A stretch of DNA of 64,000 bases from Mesorhizobium loti (GCA_014189435.1 CP050294.1:388823-452822), one strand, 5' to 3'; positions 47,535-56,460 are shown, counted from the stretch's first letter. Notes: a model not told the origin generated them from the sequence alone. Program-made: numbers and translations.

Positions 47535-49048
47535 GGTCGACGCCCGTGCGGGAGGTCGCGTGTTTGGCCGCTTCGATGCGGCTCGTTATCCCCTCGCTGG
47601 TCTGCCAGGCAAAGCGGTCGTCGAGGTCCTCTTCGATCACCCCCGCCGCGTACAACTGGTCTAGCAGATCGGCGACTGCAAGGGCGCTCGCTCCGTCAGC
47701 TATGACGCGCACAACTAACTCCGACGCTGTGCAGTCGCCGCACGCGATTAGATCGCCAACGGAGATCGGAGCGACGTCGTCGAGTATCCGGTGTTCAATG
47801 TTGCGTGAGCGGAGGTGGAAGTGCAGGTTCCCGGCCTCGTATTGCAGGTCTCCGCGGAAGCGGATCGGCAGGTTGGGAGGTGGGCTCTCGAGCATATGCT
47901 CGTCGATGATGCTCTGGAGCCCCTCCCGGAACTCGTCGGGCGTCCTGAAGAAACGCTCATCCAGGATGCGGTAGCCGAGAGGCCAGCGTTTGCTCCCCGG
48001 TACCGGCGTCACCAGTTGTACTCGTCCCCGCGGCATGTTTACGAGGAAGCCGGAAACGCAGGCGATCGTCGTGTGATCGCGCTCCAGCAACGCGATTGCA
48101 TCGTCGTTGTTTGCTGCGCTGAGTTTCTCCTTTCGCGCGCGCGCGCCCGGCGAAAGCTTTTGCGGTCAGCGCCTCCTTGCCCTGCAGGACGAGTTCGACC
48201 CCCATCAGGTCCTCGGGCGAAAACGCCTCGTGAATCTGATTGAGGTGGTTCGTGCTTAGCACGGAGAAACGATTCGTCACGCCACGGTAGCGTTTGAACA
48301 GTTCGAGCACGCGCCTTGTGAGGGCCTGATCCTTGAGCGGGGCGGCCGTCGTCGTTTGTGGTAATGCGCCCGTGATTTGATAGTAGTCGAACAGAAAGCG
48401 GTCGTAGTCCGGGTTATCGATCGGATCCGTGGCCCAGTAGCAGAAGCCAGTGCGGGCTGCCGAACCAAACATCTCGCTCGCGACACCGACCACGCCGCGC
48501 CAAAGCTCGGCATGCTCCTCGCTATATTCATAATAACCCTCGAAGCGGTCGGCCGACAGGCCGCAGAACCAGCAACCGACGGTGCAGCCTTCGCTCAGCT
48601 CGAAAGCGATGACGGGATGCGTGACCGACGGCGCCGATCCGCCCAATTCGCCGTCGCAGCGGCGGATTTGGCGCTCGCGCCACGCATGGAAGCGAGGGTT
48701 GACCGTCGACATTTCGCCCTCGTCGCGCAGGATGTCGCGATGGCGCAACATCTCGCGCATATACTCGTCCCACATCACAGCCAGCGGCCACGACGCACAC
48801 TCCGGCTTGAAGCGGTAATTCAGGTAGCTACCGCGCCAGAGCGGCAGCATCTCCATCGGGTCGACTTCGATGCCGTAGCGCTCGGTTACCGTTCGAGGGT
48901 TGTCGACGTTCTCCGAAAGCGCGCTGCGGAACGCCATGTCGCCGACCAGGCGCTCCATGAAGCGCTTGATATGGGCCAGCGTGCGAAGCTGTCCGGGGGT
49001 GCGTCGGTCAAAGATCTGTCGGTAGTGTTCGGTAGCAGCGTGCGTCAT
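47518..49048 (-). pseudogene. PoyD-like radical SAM peptide epimerase, split by a frameshift
   Basis: From ATG 49048 (MTHAATEHYRQIFDRRTPGQ) the protein carries the cluster motif ELSEGCTVGCWFCGLSADRF at about residues 150-170 and the family segments FCYWATDPIDNPDYDRF and TNRFSVLSTNHLNQIHEAF. After KAFAGRARA the frame is lost. It resumes as RKEKLSAANNDDAIALLERD, CVSGFLVNMPRGRVQLVTPV and LGYRILDERFF, up to the stop at 47518. Adding one CG unit to the repeat at 48134-48146 restores a single frame of about 510 codons. Enzymes of this type convert L- to D-residues in proteusin-like peptides. As sequenced the product is truncated, unless slippage restores it. Confidence 0.85.
48134..48146. repeat. 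CG dinucleotide repeat at the epimerase frameshift
   Basis: Six CG units plus one C in a row, inside the epimerase gene exactly where the reading frame breaks. The two frames differ by the amount expected for loss of one 2-base unit. Such tracts can slip in replication or be misread in sequencing. Confidence 0.85.
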
Positions 49049-49198
49049 GACGTTACAGGCGGGGCCCCTTGAAGCTGCGTTTCGCAGGCCGGCTGCCAAA
49101 GGATCCCATGATCGCTCCTCACGAGTGGCCTGATTTTAAGTTTTCTTCACACGTCTCATCGAGTATGGGTGGATGCGCTCAGACCATAACGTGCGTGG
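49049..49198. other. Gap between precursor and epimerase genes
   Basis: 150 bp between the precursor stop and the epimerase ATG. An in-frame TTG at 49099 could extend the epimerase. No terminator-like hairpin with a T-run was recognised. Confidence 0.35.
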
Positions 49199-49558
49199 TC
49201 AGATCAGGACCGCAGCGACAACTACAACGGCTTCGGCTGCCTCAGCGACAGTCGAAGCTGCTTCCGCTGCCTCCACAGCAGTGGTAACGACAGCAGTGGT
49301 CTGCACAACCTTGGTCGAGGTCGCAACGCTCGAATGATGCTTGCCGCCGACAATCGCATCGAGCTGCTTGTCGGTTAACTCGCGTGGGCTTCGCGATTGA
49401 ATGTAACTCTTGGCCTCATCGAGCGTGAAATTGTAGCCGTGCTTCTTTCCGGTCGCCACAACCGATGCGAGACCCGTAGCATTCGGTTTCACCTTTTCGA
49501 GCAGACTATCGTTTTTCGCCAGATCGCCGACGAATCGCTCTACCTCAGCTCGCGACAT
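49199..49558 (-). CDS. Nif11-type RiPP precursor with a Val/Ala/Thr-rich core
   Basis: A 119-residue peptide with AGGGGGATTAACG before ATG. Residues 1-72 are a Nif11-like leader (MSRAEVERFVGDLAKNDSLL, ATGLASVVATGKKHGYNFT, LTDKQLDAIVGG) ending in a Gly-Gly cleavage site. The 47-residue core (73-119) starts KHHSSVATSTKVV and ends EAVVVVAAVLI. It has 12 Val, 13 Ala and 7 Thr and no Cys, Gly, Pro or aromatic residue. Length and composition recall polytheonamide-type cores, whose alternating D/L residues make a beta-helix. The epimerase and B12-type radical SAM genes downstream on the same strand fit that reading. Confidence 0.88.
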   Translation of the reverse strand: MSRAEVERFVGDLAKNDSLLEKVKPNATGLASVVATGKKHGYNFTLDEAKSYIQSRSPRELTDKQLDAIVGGKHHSSVATSTKVVQTTAVVTTAVEAAEAASTVAEAAEAVVVVAAVLI

Positions 49559-49627
49559 CGTTAATCCCCCTGCATCGGCACGCTACGCCTACAGCTCTTG
49601 AGCCCAAATCGTCAGTTGCCCCCGAGC
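49559..49627 (-). promoter_or_regulatory. Promoter-proximal region of the Nif11 RiPP operon
   Basis: Sixty-nine bases separate the precursor start from repeat copy B. The operon promoter must lie here or inside the repeat. No boxes are assigned. Confidence 0.35.
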
Positions 49628-49881
49628 AATTCAGTACTTCTGGGCCAATTGCCATCGTCATCTCCGTTGGTTGTAGGGAAACCGTCACAACGGCCTCTCA
49701 AAATTAACCGCGCAAGTGACGTACCATTCTGAGGACGTAGCTGCGTGTTTATACTCAATTCGGGCCGCCGCAATTCCGTCGCGCTCTTTCTTCTTTTTTG
49801 CATTGAGGGTTCGGAGCCGTTTCGCCTATGGTGCGTCTGTTCGATAGGCGACAGTTTGGGTCAATAGCCACAGTATTGTTT
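49628..49881. repeat. Unexplained 270-bp repeat, copy B
   Basis: Related to 32518-32797 in the same orientation. It lies immediately upstream of the minus-strand Nif11 RiPP operon. Its right end overlaps the stop of an IS30 remnant. On the minus strand both copies keep a similar short frame (for example QLRPQNGTSLA against QLRPQDGTSLA) but with no start signal. Confidence 0.75.
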
Positions 49882-49999
49882 GCTCGGTCTCCCAAGGAGC
49901 TGGTCGAGCACTTCGGCAGGTGTTTTCCAGCCGAGCGTTTTGCGCGGTCTTGTGTTGATAGCATGGGGGACTGCGTCCAGTTCCCGGGCTGTGTGCCGA
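49861..49999 (-). pseudogene. IS30-family transposase, C-terminal fragment
   Basis: HTARELDAVPHAINTRPRKT, then LGWKTPAEVLDQLL, before a stop at 49861 is the C-terminal signature of IS30 transposases. It is joined at 50000 to an IS6 transposase fragment. Confidence 0.75.
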
Positions 50000-50366
50000 C
50001 TCGTCGAGCACATATCCGTCCTGATCAACCGCTCTCCACAACCAGCATTTCTGACCGTTGATGCGCACCGCGACTTCATCCAGATGCCAGACATCGTCTT
50101 TCGTTGGTGCCTTGCGGCGTATGCGGCGCGCATAATCATGCCGTGCTTTCGGCACCATCGGCGGATGGTCTCGTAGGAAACGACGATCCCGCGATCGAGC
50201 AGCATTTCCTCGACATCGCGCAGGCTCAGATTGAAGCGGAAGTAGAGCCAGACAGCACGGGCCACGATTTCGATCGATAGCGGTGGTTCTTGTAGGTCGG
50301 TGCACTCACGGTCATGGGCGCGCTGCTACCTCAATTTCCTTACCCCTCAATCAATGTGACAGCACC
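50000..50366 (-). mobile_element. IS6-family element, 5' part, frameshifted
   Basis: A copy of the 8931-9727 element from its left end (GGTGCTGTCACATTGATTG on the minus strand) to codon DQDGYVLDE. Two bases differ near KHG (50137-50142 region), so the frame shifts. The 3' half is replaced by the IS30 fragment. Confidence 0.83.
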
Positions 50367-50583
50367 CCATCGGCGCATCAAGCGCCGTATCCGGCCGATG
50401 CTCGGCTTCAAATCGACGGCCACCGCTGCCACCATCGAAATGATCCACATGATGCGCAAGCGACAGGCGAGGTACCCCTTCAATCCGAATCCGTCCTTGG
50501 CCGAGCAGTTCGAAATCCTCGCCGCCTGATTGACCTCGCATCAGGGCCTCTCTGTGCCCCTATTCAGCCCTTGCAACAAAACC
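50367..50583 (+). mobile_element. IS6-family element, 3' end fragment
   Basis: RRIKRRIRPMLGFKSTATAA, then MIHMMRKRQARYPFNPNPSL, to a stop at 50527 and the outer end TTCAGCCCTTGCAACAAAACC (ending 50583; 21 bases, given here only as its two halves TTCAGCCC and TTGCAACAAAACC). This is the subtype of 33221-33468. Confidence 0.8.
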
Positions 50584-50951
50584 GCTCGACGTCACATCAC
50601 AATCGATTCATTGTTCGCAGGAACTGCTTTAGAAGCGCGCCGGCAGCCTGGGCGGGGGGCTTGGGGTTAGACTGCCGGCGCACGCCACTCATGAAGAGCG
50701 GCCCCTTTTCGCGGTTCCGACACCCATAGTCAACCCGGCAGTGTCTGGGTGCCCGCTGGGCTCTTGTCAGAGCGGCGCGATGTCGACCGTGTCGGCCGAT
50801 CCTGCCCAACTTGGTGGGCCGCTCTCGTCGGCCAACCTGATGCTCCAGCCAGTATCGCGTTGCCGACCAGCATGAGTTCGCCGCTAGCAATCCTTCGTCG
50901 GTAATTACCCACGCCCTTGTCAGGGGCAAGAATCCCTGAATCTATGGGGAT
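50584..50951. other. Unassigned stretch before an IS66 pseudogene
   Basis: About 370 bp. It probably contains the left end of the IS66-type element that follows. I see no gene with start signal or motif. Confidence 0.4.
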
Positions 50952-52225
50952 ATGGATCGCACTGATTTGCAGCGTCTGACGAAGGAAGAGTTGATCGATC
51001 TGGTGCTGCGGATGCAGCGGCCAGAGAAGACATCACGCACGTCGTCCAAGCCACCGTCGAGCGATCGCAAGGCGCGTCGGGACAAGGCAAAGCCTGGCGG
51101 CGGCAAGGCGCGGGTCATGAAGGTCACAGCCGCGCCATGAGTGAGAATGCCGATCGCATCATCGATCATCACCCCGACCAATGCCTTTGCTGCCGCGCCA
51201 GCCTGTCGAGCGACCTTGCTGCCGAAACCGTCAGCGAGCACGATAAGATTGAGCCCCGCGATCAGGCCTTTGATTGAGCGCCATCGGCGTCTGGCAGTCC
51301 GTTGCCCGTCCTGCGGCACGCGTCGCGGCTGTGCCGGATGCGGCGAAGGGGACGCCCTTGGGGCCACGCGTGCACGCCGTAGCGACCTATCTCAAGACTT
51401 TCCAGGCCCTGTCCTACGAGCAGCTGCAGGGCGCGTTCGCGAACCTTTTCGGTCTCACCATTAGCCAGGGCGGACTGATGAACATGTTGCGCCGTGCGCA
51501 GGGCGCGTTCGCGGCCGAGTGGGACAAGGCCGTCGGCGTTGCGCCGGGCCAAGGTCATCGCCTCCGATGAGACCGGCGTGCGGATCGAAGGAAGCAACGC
51601 CTACCACTGGGTGTTTCGCTGCGCCGAAGCGGTTGTTCATCAAGCGGCGTTAACGCGCGGCGCCGTCGTGGTCCGGACCCTGATGGACGGCCATCGGCCC
51701 GACGTCTGGTGTTCCGATCGCTATGCCGCGCAACAAGGTCACGCAAATGCGCATCAGACCTGCCTGGCGCATCTCGCCCGCGACGTCGCCTATGCGGACG
51801 AGGCAAGTGAGGACATGCTGCCCTCACGGCTCAAGCGTTGGCTGCAAAGAGCCTTCGCCCTAGCCGACGGTATCGAAACCTTCGCCGCCTCGACCATCGC
51901 CGGCAAGCGTCGCGCCCTGGAGCGAAGTCTGGACGATATCTTCGCCACCACAACGTCGTGCGATCTGGCCCGCGACATCCAAAACAAGTTCAGGCGAGCT
52001 CGCGATCAACTTTTGACCTTTGCCCAATGGCCAGGAATGGTCGACGCGACGAACAACGCCTGCGAACGGGCGCTGAGACCCGCCGTCGTTCAACGGAAGA
52101 TCACCAACGGCTATCGCGCCATGTGGGCCGCAAAGGGCGGAGCCGACATTCGAACGTTGTCGATACGGCTCGTCTCACGCCAGGCACGAACCCCTTCAAA
52201 ATCATCCTTCAAACGGCACCGTAAA
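50952..52225 (+). pseudogene. IS66-family transposase, several frameshifts
   Basis: The start MDRTDLQRLTKEELIDLVLR, TSRTSSKPPSSDRKARRDKA, then a second-frame NADRIIDHHPDQCLCCRASL, RHRRLAVRCPSCGTR, PRVHAVATYLKTFQALSYEQ and LTISQGGLMNMLRRAQG, and finally SDETGVRIEGSNAYHWVFRC, HQTCLAHLARDVAYAD and NNACERALRPAVVQRKITNG. Together these make one IS66-like DDE transposase spread over at least four frame changes. The triad residues are still recognisable, but no functional protein can be made. A related C-terminal fragment lies at 56318-56460. Confidence 0.87.
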
Positions 52226-52266
52226 CTTAACGCTGTGAAGACAAGATCTGGGAGTGAGGCTTTGGT

Positions 52267-52519
52267 TCATTCGGCGTGAAGGCGCGCGATTTGGCGCCAT
52301 GCTTGCATGGCAGTTGCTCGCAGTTCTCGATGGTGGGTGGATGGAATATCGTGGCGGGGAACGTTAAAGAGGTTGGCGATCGGGTCGTGGACGCAAACGA
52401 AACGCTGAAGATGTCGCGCTGACTTGAAGCGCTTCATGATCCTCTCCCGCCGTCGGACGGGTTGATGAGAGTTCTCCGCCCGATTGTTCAGGCCCTTGTG
52501 CGAGCGATGCTCGGCTCTT
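52267..52519 (-). mobile_element. IS6-family transposase, C-terminal fragment
   Basis: On the minus strand [20 protein letters not shown], then RRERIMKRFKSARHLQRFV and a QAWRQIARLHAE end at 52267. It is another IS6 subtype, with no N-terminal part nearby. Confidence 0.78.
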
Positions 52520-52573
52520 GCACTTTTCTAATTCATCCCTATTCTGAGGAAGGATTATAAACAGGAGAGGCTA

Positions 52574-53212
52574 ATGGCTTCCGCACAGACTTTGACGTTG
52601 AGTGAGGCCGGTTATGTGCTCAATCGCTCCGCGTCCACTCTCAACAAGGCAGTCGATACCGGCGTTATCCGCGCCGGGCAGCGCAAGATTGGCAACGCGG
52701 TCCAGCGCGTGCTGGGCCCTGCCGAGCTGCGGTTTCTGCGACTGGCCGATGAACTTGACCGGGATCTGACCCCGGCCGGCCGACGCCGTCTCTACGAGGC
52801 GCTTCGGAAACTGTCGGCCGACACACATATGGTAAAGCTTGGCGAGCTTGATCTCGATCTGGCTCGCATCGATAGTGATCTAAAGGACCGTCTGGCGCGT
52901 CTCGACCATATCAGGCTTTGGGTTGATCGCGACAAGGAGCAGTCCGAGGCCTTTATTCGCGAGACGGACGTGCCTGCGCACTTTATTGCCGCTCTTGCGC
53001 GCGAGCAGACGGTCGATGAAATCCTGGTGGACTATCCGTCACTGAATAGGACGCAGGTCGAAGCTGCCATCGAATACGCCAAGGCCTATCCGAAGCGAGG
53101 ACGACCTTACGCGACACGAAGTTTGAAGCGCACTCTTGCCGATATGGCAGACCTCGGGGTGTTCGATGCTGATGGCGGTTCGGAAGAGGCGGCTCCCCGC
53201 AAAATTCCGTGA
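52574..53212 (+). CDS. Antitoxin-like DNA-binding protein (DUF433/VapB-type)
   Basis: A 212-residue protein. ACAGGAGAGGC precedes the ATG. The N-terminal half is a MerR/Xre-like helix region (TLSEAGYVLNRSASTLNKAV, AELRFLRLADELDRDL). The C-terminal part holds a DUF433-like helix-turn-helix (HFIAALAREQTVDEILVDYP, then SLNRTQVEAAIEYAKAYP). Its stop overlaps the GTG of the PIN-domain gene (GTGA), the usual arrangement of a toxin-antitoxin operon. It probably neutralises the toxin and represses the operon. The tail of about 35 residues after YAKAYP is likely to be the toxin-contacting part. Confidence 0.8.
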   Translation: MASAQTLTLSEAGYVLNRSASTLNKAVDTGVIRAGQRKIGNAVQRVLGPAELRFLRLADELDRDLTPAGRRRLYEALRKLSADTHMVKLGELDLDLARIDSDLKDRLARLDHIRLWVDRDKEQSEAFIRETDVPAHFIAALAREQTVDEILVDYPSLNRTQVEAAIEYAKAYPKRGRPYATRSLKRTLADMADLGVFDADGGSEEAAPRKIP

Positions 53213-53640
53213 CGCTATATCTGCTCGACGAGAATGTGCTGCGCGAGGCGGGGAGCCGAGGTAACGCAAATGTCCGTCGTTGGCTGGCAACGATTGACGA
53301 TTCAAATCTGCGGTTGAGCGCCGCGACGCTGTTCGAGAAGCGCCGCGGCGCCGAAGCCCTCCAGCGCCGTGATCCAGAAAGGTCAACGGCTCTCCTTGCG
53401 GCTATCGATTTGTTGGAGAAGTCGTTTTCGGACCGCGTCCTTCCAATAGATGGACCGATCGTCGCCGAATGGACGAGACTCCTCGGGGAAAAGAACAAAG
53501 ATCGCTGGGACCTCGCCTTGGCCGCGACCGCTCGTGTTCATGGCCTCGTCCTCGTCACACGCAATGTGAAGGATTTCGCCGGCCGTGGTGTCCGCCTTCT
53601 GAATCCATTTAAGGATTCGCCAGAAGAACACTCAGCGTAG
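53209..53640 (+). CDS. PIN-domain ribonuclease toxin (VapC-like)
   Basis: A 143-residue protein from GTG 53209. The PIN acidic residues are visible: LLDENVLREAG (Asp at the start; Glu replaces the more common Asp-Thr-Asn series), the Glu-containing FEKRRGAEAL helix, RWDLALAATARVHGLVLVTR and the final NVKDFAGRGVRLLNPF. That matches metal-dependent RNases of VapC toxins. The LLDENV form in place of LLDTNV is slightly unusual but keeps the first Asp. It is cotranslated with the antitoxin gene. Confidence 0.85.
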   Translation: MTLYLLDENVLREAGSRGNANVRRWLATIDDSNLRLSAATLFEKRRGAEALQRRDPERSTALLAAIDLLEKSFSDRVLPIDGPIVAEWTRLLGEKNKDRWDLALAATARVHGLVLVTRNVKDFAGRGVRLLNPFKDSPEEHSA

Positions 53641-53753
53641 TCGAGGTAATGCTCATGGCCGAAAACACCCGCGCGCAATGCGTGTGGATGGCCCAGACCA
53701 ACGAAATCGGGACCGTCTAGCTGAGTCGGTGCGCGAGGCTGTAACGTCCTTGA

Positions 53754-54360
53754 TCAGGCCGCGTCGGGACCTTCCGATGCGAGGAGCAGTGCGGCTTCGA
53801 CGCGGTTTCGGCCTTTGTGCTTGGCCTTGTAAAGGGCGGTGTCGGCTGCGAGAAGCAGGCCTTCCGGCATCCTGATCGTCCCGCCCGATCGTGACAGCGC
53901 GGTCGCTGAACCAATGCTGACGGTGACGCGTCCGCCGCCTTCCGGATTGTCGCCATGAGGCAGGCCGAGGTTTTCGATTGCGAGCCTCAGCCGTTCCGCT
54001 ATCTCAAGCGCTCCCTCGCCATCAGTATCAGGCAAGATGACGGCGAGTTCTTCCCCTCCGTATCGCGACGCCAGATCCCCAGGACGATGAAGCACGTCTC
54101 TGATGGCGGCAGCGACGGCACGAAGACAATCATCGCCTACCTGATGACCGTATTTGTCGTTAAAGCCTTTGAATCGATCGATATCGAGCAACAGCAAGGA
54201 CATCTGTCCAGCGCTGCCAACGGTGCGCCGCCATTCCCTGTCCAAGGTTTCGTCGAAGGCTCGACGGTTGGCCAGGCCGGTCAGCCCGTCCGTCATCGCA
54301 AGCGAGCGGAGTTGTTCTTCGGAAAGCGCGAATTTCTCTGCACCTTTTTCCATTGAGCGT
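53754..54360 (-). pseudogene. Diguanylate cyclase (GGDEF) domain, N-terminally truncated
   Basis: On the minus strand about 195 codons hold a full GGDEF domain: AMTDGLTGLANRRAFDETLD, LLLLDIDRFKGFNDKYGHQV, the active-site loop RYGGEELAVILP and ALYKAKHKGRNRVE at the end. The C-terminal GGEE form is compatible with c-di-GMP synthesis. The N-terminal sensor part ends abruptly at about 54360, where an IS66-type end begins, so the gene has no start of its own. Any product would need a start within the remnant (ATG in RSMEKGAEKFALSEEQ). Confidence 0.82.
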
Positions 54361-54399
54361 GTTTTGGCATGAAGTGTCCACTTTGGAGGTGGACACCAC

Positions 54400-54496
54400 G
54401 TGATTGAGGACGATGAACAGAAACTGCTGGTGAGGCGAATTTTGCGTAACGGCCGCCGGCGGTACGACGCGGCGTCAAAAGAGCGGCTCGTTGCAG
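54400..54496 (+). mobile_element. IS66-type tnpA, 5' fragment
   Basis: MIEDDEQKLLVRRILRNGRR, then RYDAASKERLVAAL, is the N-terminus of an IS66-type OrfA. It is cut after 33 codons by an IS5 element. No continuation is found at 55607, so the insertion site has also suffered a deletion. Confidence 0.75.
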
Positions 54497-55606
54497 CGTT
54501 GGTGCATGGATCTTTTGTCAACGGTTTGGCGATAGGCAGGCAGGATCGAAATCAGCTTGATGCGAGTGCCATGCCGTACAAACACAACGCAGATCGTCGT
54601 CATCACGTCGGAAAGATGACATTCAGGGTGACGAATTGGCGTGACTACGAAGCAGGTCTGCGCCGGCGTGGTAGCCTGACCTTATGGGTAACGCCGGAGG
54701 CACTGGCGGGATGGCGCGCTCCGCGACGCAAGACCCGCGGCGGCCAAGCCCGGTATTCCGATCTCGCCATTGAGACAGCGCTGACGCTGGGTTGCGTCTT
54801 CGCAATGCGGCTGCGCCAGACCGAGGGATTGCTCCACTCGCTGCTGGATCTCATGGGGCTGAAAGTCCCAGTTCCAGATCATACGACGCTGAGCCGTCGG
54901 GCACAGAAGTGGGAGCCATCAGCCCGACGAAACCCGCCGCTGCCGGACGGCCCGCTGCATGTGCTTGTCGATAGCACGGGATTGAAAGTCTACGGCGCCG
55001 GGCAATGGCTGGAGCAGAAACATGGCGCCAGATCACGTCGCAACTGGCGCAAGCTGCATCTGGCAGTGGATGCCAAAAGTGGCGCGATCATTGCCCAAAG
55101 GCTGACAGATCAGGACACGGATGATCCTTCCCAGGTGGCACCGCTTCTCGATCAGATCGACGGCGAGATCGACCAGTTCACAGCCGACGGAGCCTATGAC
55201 GGCAAGCCAACCTATCGGTCTATCCTGCAGCACAGCGCAACCGCGAACATCGTCATTCCACCGCGTTCCACGGCGGTGGAAAGCGGTGATGCCGGACCGC
55301 CTGGTCAAAGGGACAAGCACATTGCCGCAATCGCAAGCGACGGTCGGCTGAAATGGCAGGCAGCCACCGGCTACGGCAAGCGGGCGCTGAGCGAAACAGC
55401 CATCGGACGATACAAGGGGCTGATCGGACGGCGCCTGCGAGCACGCTCTCTTCCGGCTCAACAGACCGAGGTTGCCATCGGTTGCATCGTTCTCAACCGC
55501 ATGCTGGCATGGGCACGCCCGGAGTCTATCCGGCGTCAAGTCACGCAGGCATAACCAACTACATTAAAGATCGAAATGCGTTCGATTTCATATCCGCGCA
55601 CCAACG
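54497..55606 (+). mobile_element. IS5-family element, complete copy 2
   Basis: The same 1110-bp element as 36361-37470, here in plus orientation and apparently identical in its protein. Ends are CGTTGGTGCATGGAT and the complement of CGTTGGTGCGCGGAT. Confidence 0.9.
54571..55554 (+). CDS. IS5-family DDE transposase (copy 2)
   Basis: A 327-residue transposase starting MPYKHNADRRHHVGKMTFRV. An upstream frame joins it to the IS66-type OrfA fragment (54400), giving a longer but accidental open frame. Catalytic features are the same as in the copy at 36413-37396: HVLVDSTGLKVYGAGQW, TADGAYDGKPTYR and the C-terminal GRYKGLIGRRL. Two intact identical copies imply recent activity or duplication. Confidence 0.9.
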   Translation: MPYKHNADRRHHVGKMTFRVTNWRDYEAGLRRRGSLTLWVTPEALAGWRAPRRKTRGGQARYSDLAIETALTLGCVFAMRLRQTEGLLHSLLDLMGLKVPVPDHTTLSRRAQKWEPSARRNPPLPDGPLHVLVDSTGLKVYGAGQWLEQKHGARSRRNWRKLHLAVDAKSGAIIAQRLTDQDTDDPSQVAPLLDQIDGEIDQFTADGAYDGKPTYRSILQHSATANIVIPPRSTAVESGDAGPPGQRDKHIAAIASDGRLKWQAATGYGKRALSETAIGRYKGLIGRRLRARSLPAQQTEVAIGCIVLNRMLAWARPESIRRQVTQA

Positions 55607-55668
55607 CCGTCATTCACACCCAAGCCGCAGCGGGTGTCCGCCTGCCACTGAATCACTTTTTCTGACAT
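55607..55668 (-). pseudogene. Unknown gene, first 21 codons only
   Basis: On the minus strand, AGAAGGGGTAACGTT is followed by ATG 55668 and MSEKVIQWQADTRCGLGVND, after which the IS5 element begins. The strong ribosome binding site and codon use suggest a real gene that lost everything but its start. I do not recognise the family. Confidence 0.5.
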
Positions 55669-55870
55669 AACGTTACCCCTTCTGGAGTTGAAAGCCCTAG
55701 ACCTTTAGCATGGAGGAGTCCTATCGTGGATTACGTTTCCGTTAAGGGTTTTGAAGGCTATTTTACCATTGTGTAATAAGCGTAATATTTGACGGGTATT
55801 CTATTCTGGAACACTGAACCATGATCAGAGTGGAATTACCCACCCCTCGCCCCCTCGATGCGGCACGGTG
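55669..55870. promoter_or_regulatory. AT-rich region upstream of a truncated gene
   Basis: About 200 bp, distinctly AT-richer than the surroundings (for example GGCTATTTTACCATTGTGTA). It was probably the promoter of the gene whose start survives at 55607-55668. Confidence 0.35.
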
Positions 55871-55875
55871 CGTCG

Positions 55876-56306
55876 TCACTCGTCGTCGATGTCCGGGTAC
55901 TGCGGGGGAGCCTTGCCGATCTTGCTGACGATCCTCGGGTAGTTGGCATGGGGCTGCGCCTGCCCGGTTCCAATAACTTCAGCGCGGAAGCGCCACTCGT
56001 CACCGTAGTCGTACAAGAAGGTCATTGCCGAGCCCACCTTCTGGAAGGCTGTGGTGACGCGCGTGCCCTTCACGCTGCGAGAGCTGCTCCCCTCTATGTC
56101 GGCGAAGAGTTCGAACCGCAGGGGCGAGTCGAACAGCTTTCCCGTCAGCTTTGAATAGAATCCGTAGGCGTGGTCCATGTCGAAGCCGAATGCCCTACGA
56201 TGGCTTCGGCCAGATCCGCTAGCGTGCTCGAACTCGACACCTCGATGTCCCGATAAAGCCGCGCCCGAAGAGAGGCTCGGAAGATCAAGGTCGCGGGCTC
56301 AGTCAT
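55876..56306 (-). pseudogene. Plasmid pRiA4b ORF-3-like protein, frameshifted
   Basis: The start at 56306 gives MTEPATLIFRASLRARLYRD, then SSSTLADLAEAIVG. One base is missing near 56197, after which the other frame reads FGFDMDHAYGFYSKLTGKLF, DSPLRFELFADIEG, VTTAFQKVGSAMTFLYDYGD and EWRFRAEVIG to the stop. TFLYDYGDEWRF is the signature of the PRiA4_ORF3 family, small proteins of unknown function common on plasmids and near IS66 elements. Confidence 0.8.
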
Positions 56307-56317
56307 AGCGGATTTCA

Positions 56318-56460
56318 GGCGCTGACGGTTTGAAGGATGATTTTGAAGGGGTTCGTGCCTGGCGTGAGACGAGCCGTGTCGACAACGGTTCGAATGTCGG
56401 CTTCGCCCTTTGCGCCCCACATGGCGCGATAGCCGTTGGTGATCTTCCGTTGAACGGCCA
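56318..56460 (-). pseudogene. IS66-type transposase, C-terminal fragment
   Basis: On the minus strand AVQRKITNGYRAMWGAKGEA, then DIRTVVDTARLTPGTNPFKI, ends at 56318 with ILQTVSA. It is closely similar to the end of the pseudogene at 50952-52225, with the ending intact here. The PRiA4_ORF3 gene follows on the same strand, which suggests that both belonged to one element. Confidence 0.8.

Noticed and set aside
49199..49558. Nif11 precursor considered as a simple membrane protein because of its Val/Ala-rich end
   Set aside because: The leader, GG site and adjacent epimerase and radical SAM genes fit a RiPP precursor much better; the hydrophobic part also contains four Glu.
54400..55554. A 384-codon frame read as one long IS5 transposase
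   Set aside because: The first 33 codons belong to an IS66-type gene and the join lies at the IS5 end. The second IS5 copy shows the normal start at the MPYKHN Met.
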